Shown piece after piece: positions 5,449 to 5,455 of a stretch of 5,455 nucleotides of DNA. The first letter of the stretch is position 1, and each line of letters starts with the position of its first letter. Under the pieces are notes generated by a model, which was not told the origin of the DNA, ran no database searches, and saw only the letters and a list, made by a program, of their open reading frames with translations. This stretch comes from an uncultured Victivallales bacterium (GTDB taxonomy: Bacteria; Verrucomicrobiota; Lentisphaeria; Oligosphaerales; JAFGRS01), in assembly GCA_903834675.1 (NCBI GenBank), contig CAILKC010000239.1:1-5455 (forward strand). The letters are read 5' to 3'. The translations under genes and the position numbers were made by a program.

Positions 5449-5455
5449 GGCAACC

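Noticed and set aside
5065..5455. CRISPR array
   Set aside because: The repeats are inverted, not direct and regularly spaced, and there is no set of uniform spacers.

Overview
This is a GC-rich bacterial chromosomal segment with two intact housekeeping genes and one decayed gene, all on the + strand. The decayed gene starts with a signal peptide followed by DWPQWRGP. That signature is typical of the PQQ-type beta-propeller proteins that are abundant in Planctomycetes, Verrucomicrobia, Lentisphaerae and Kiritimatiellota. The GCCCTGGG/AGGGGCG palindromic repeats at the right end are also a kind seen often in those genomes. A PVC-superphylum bacterium is therefore the best guess, but it is an inference from memory and not a proven assignment.

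Layout. Bases 1-272 hold a leader with two strong dyads (a 13-bp-stem hairpin at 78-109 and a perfect 20-bp palindrome at 118-137) and a good sigma70-like promoter (168-195). Next comes rodA (273-1484), the SEDS glycosyltransferase that polymerises peptidoglycan during elongation. Its periplasmic loop is unusually long. A 382-base gap (1485-1866) has no convincing gene, only a few hairpins. Then comes rnr (1867-3960), an RNase R/II-family 3'-5' exoribonuclease that is short at both ends. The gap at 3961-4237 contains two dyads just before a pseudogene (4238-5094) of a secreted PQQ-like beta-propeller protein. That pseudogene carries an in-frame TGA, a frame change with apparent internal loss, and a lost 3' end.

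The 3' end of the pseudogene is interrupted at base 5065 by a 266-bp fold-back element (5065-5330). It has perfect 17-bp terminal inverted repeats, two further nested inverted-repeat pairs, no transposase, and TTTT on both sides. It looks like a MITE or a head-to-head pair of dispersed palindromic repeats. A second, unrelated inverted repeat (TGTGARAGCGTGAG) follows at 5371-5448. The right-hand 400 bases therefore look like a site where repeats have accumulated over dead coding sequence.

The two intact genes do not form an obvious pathway. Each appears to be expressed separately: rodA has its own promoter, and long gaps separate the genes. I see no new enzymatic or defence system. The most unusual content is the nested palindromic element and its link to the broken gene.
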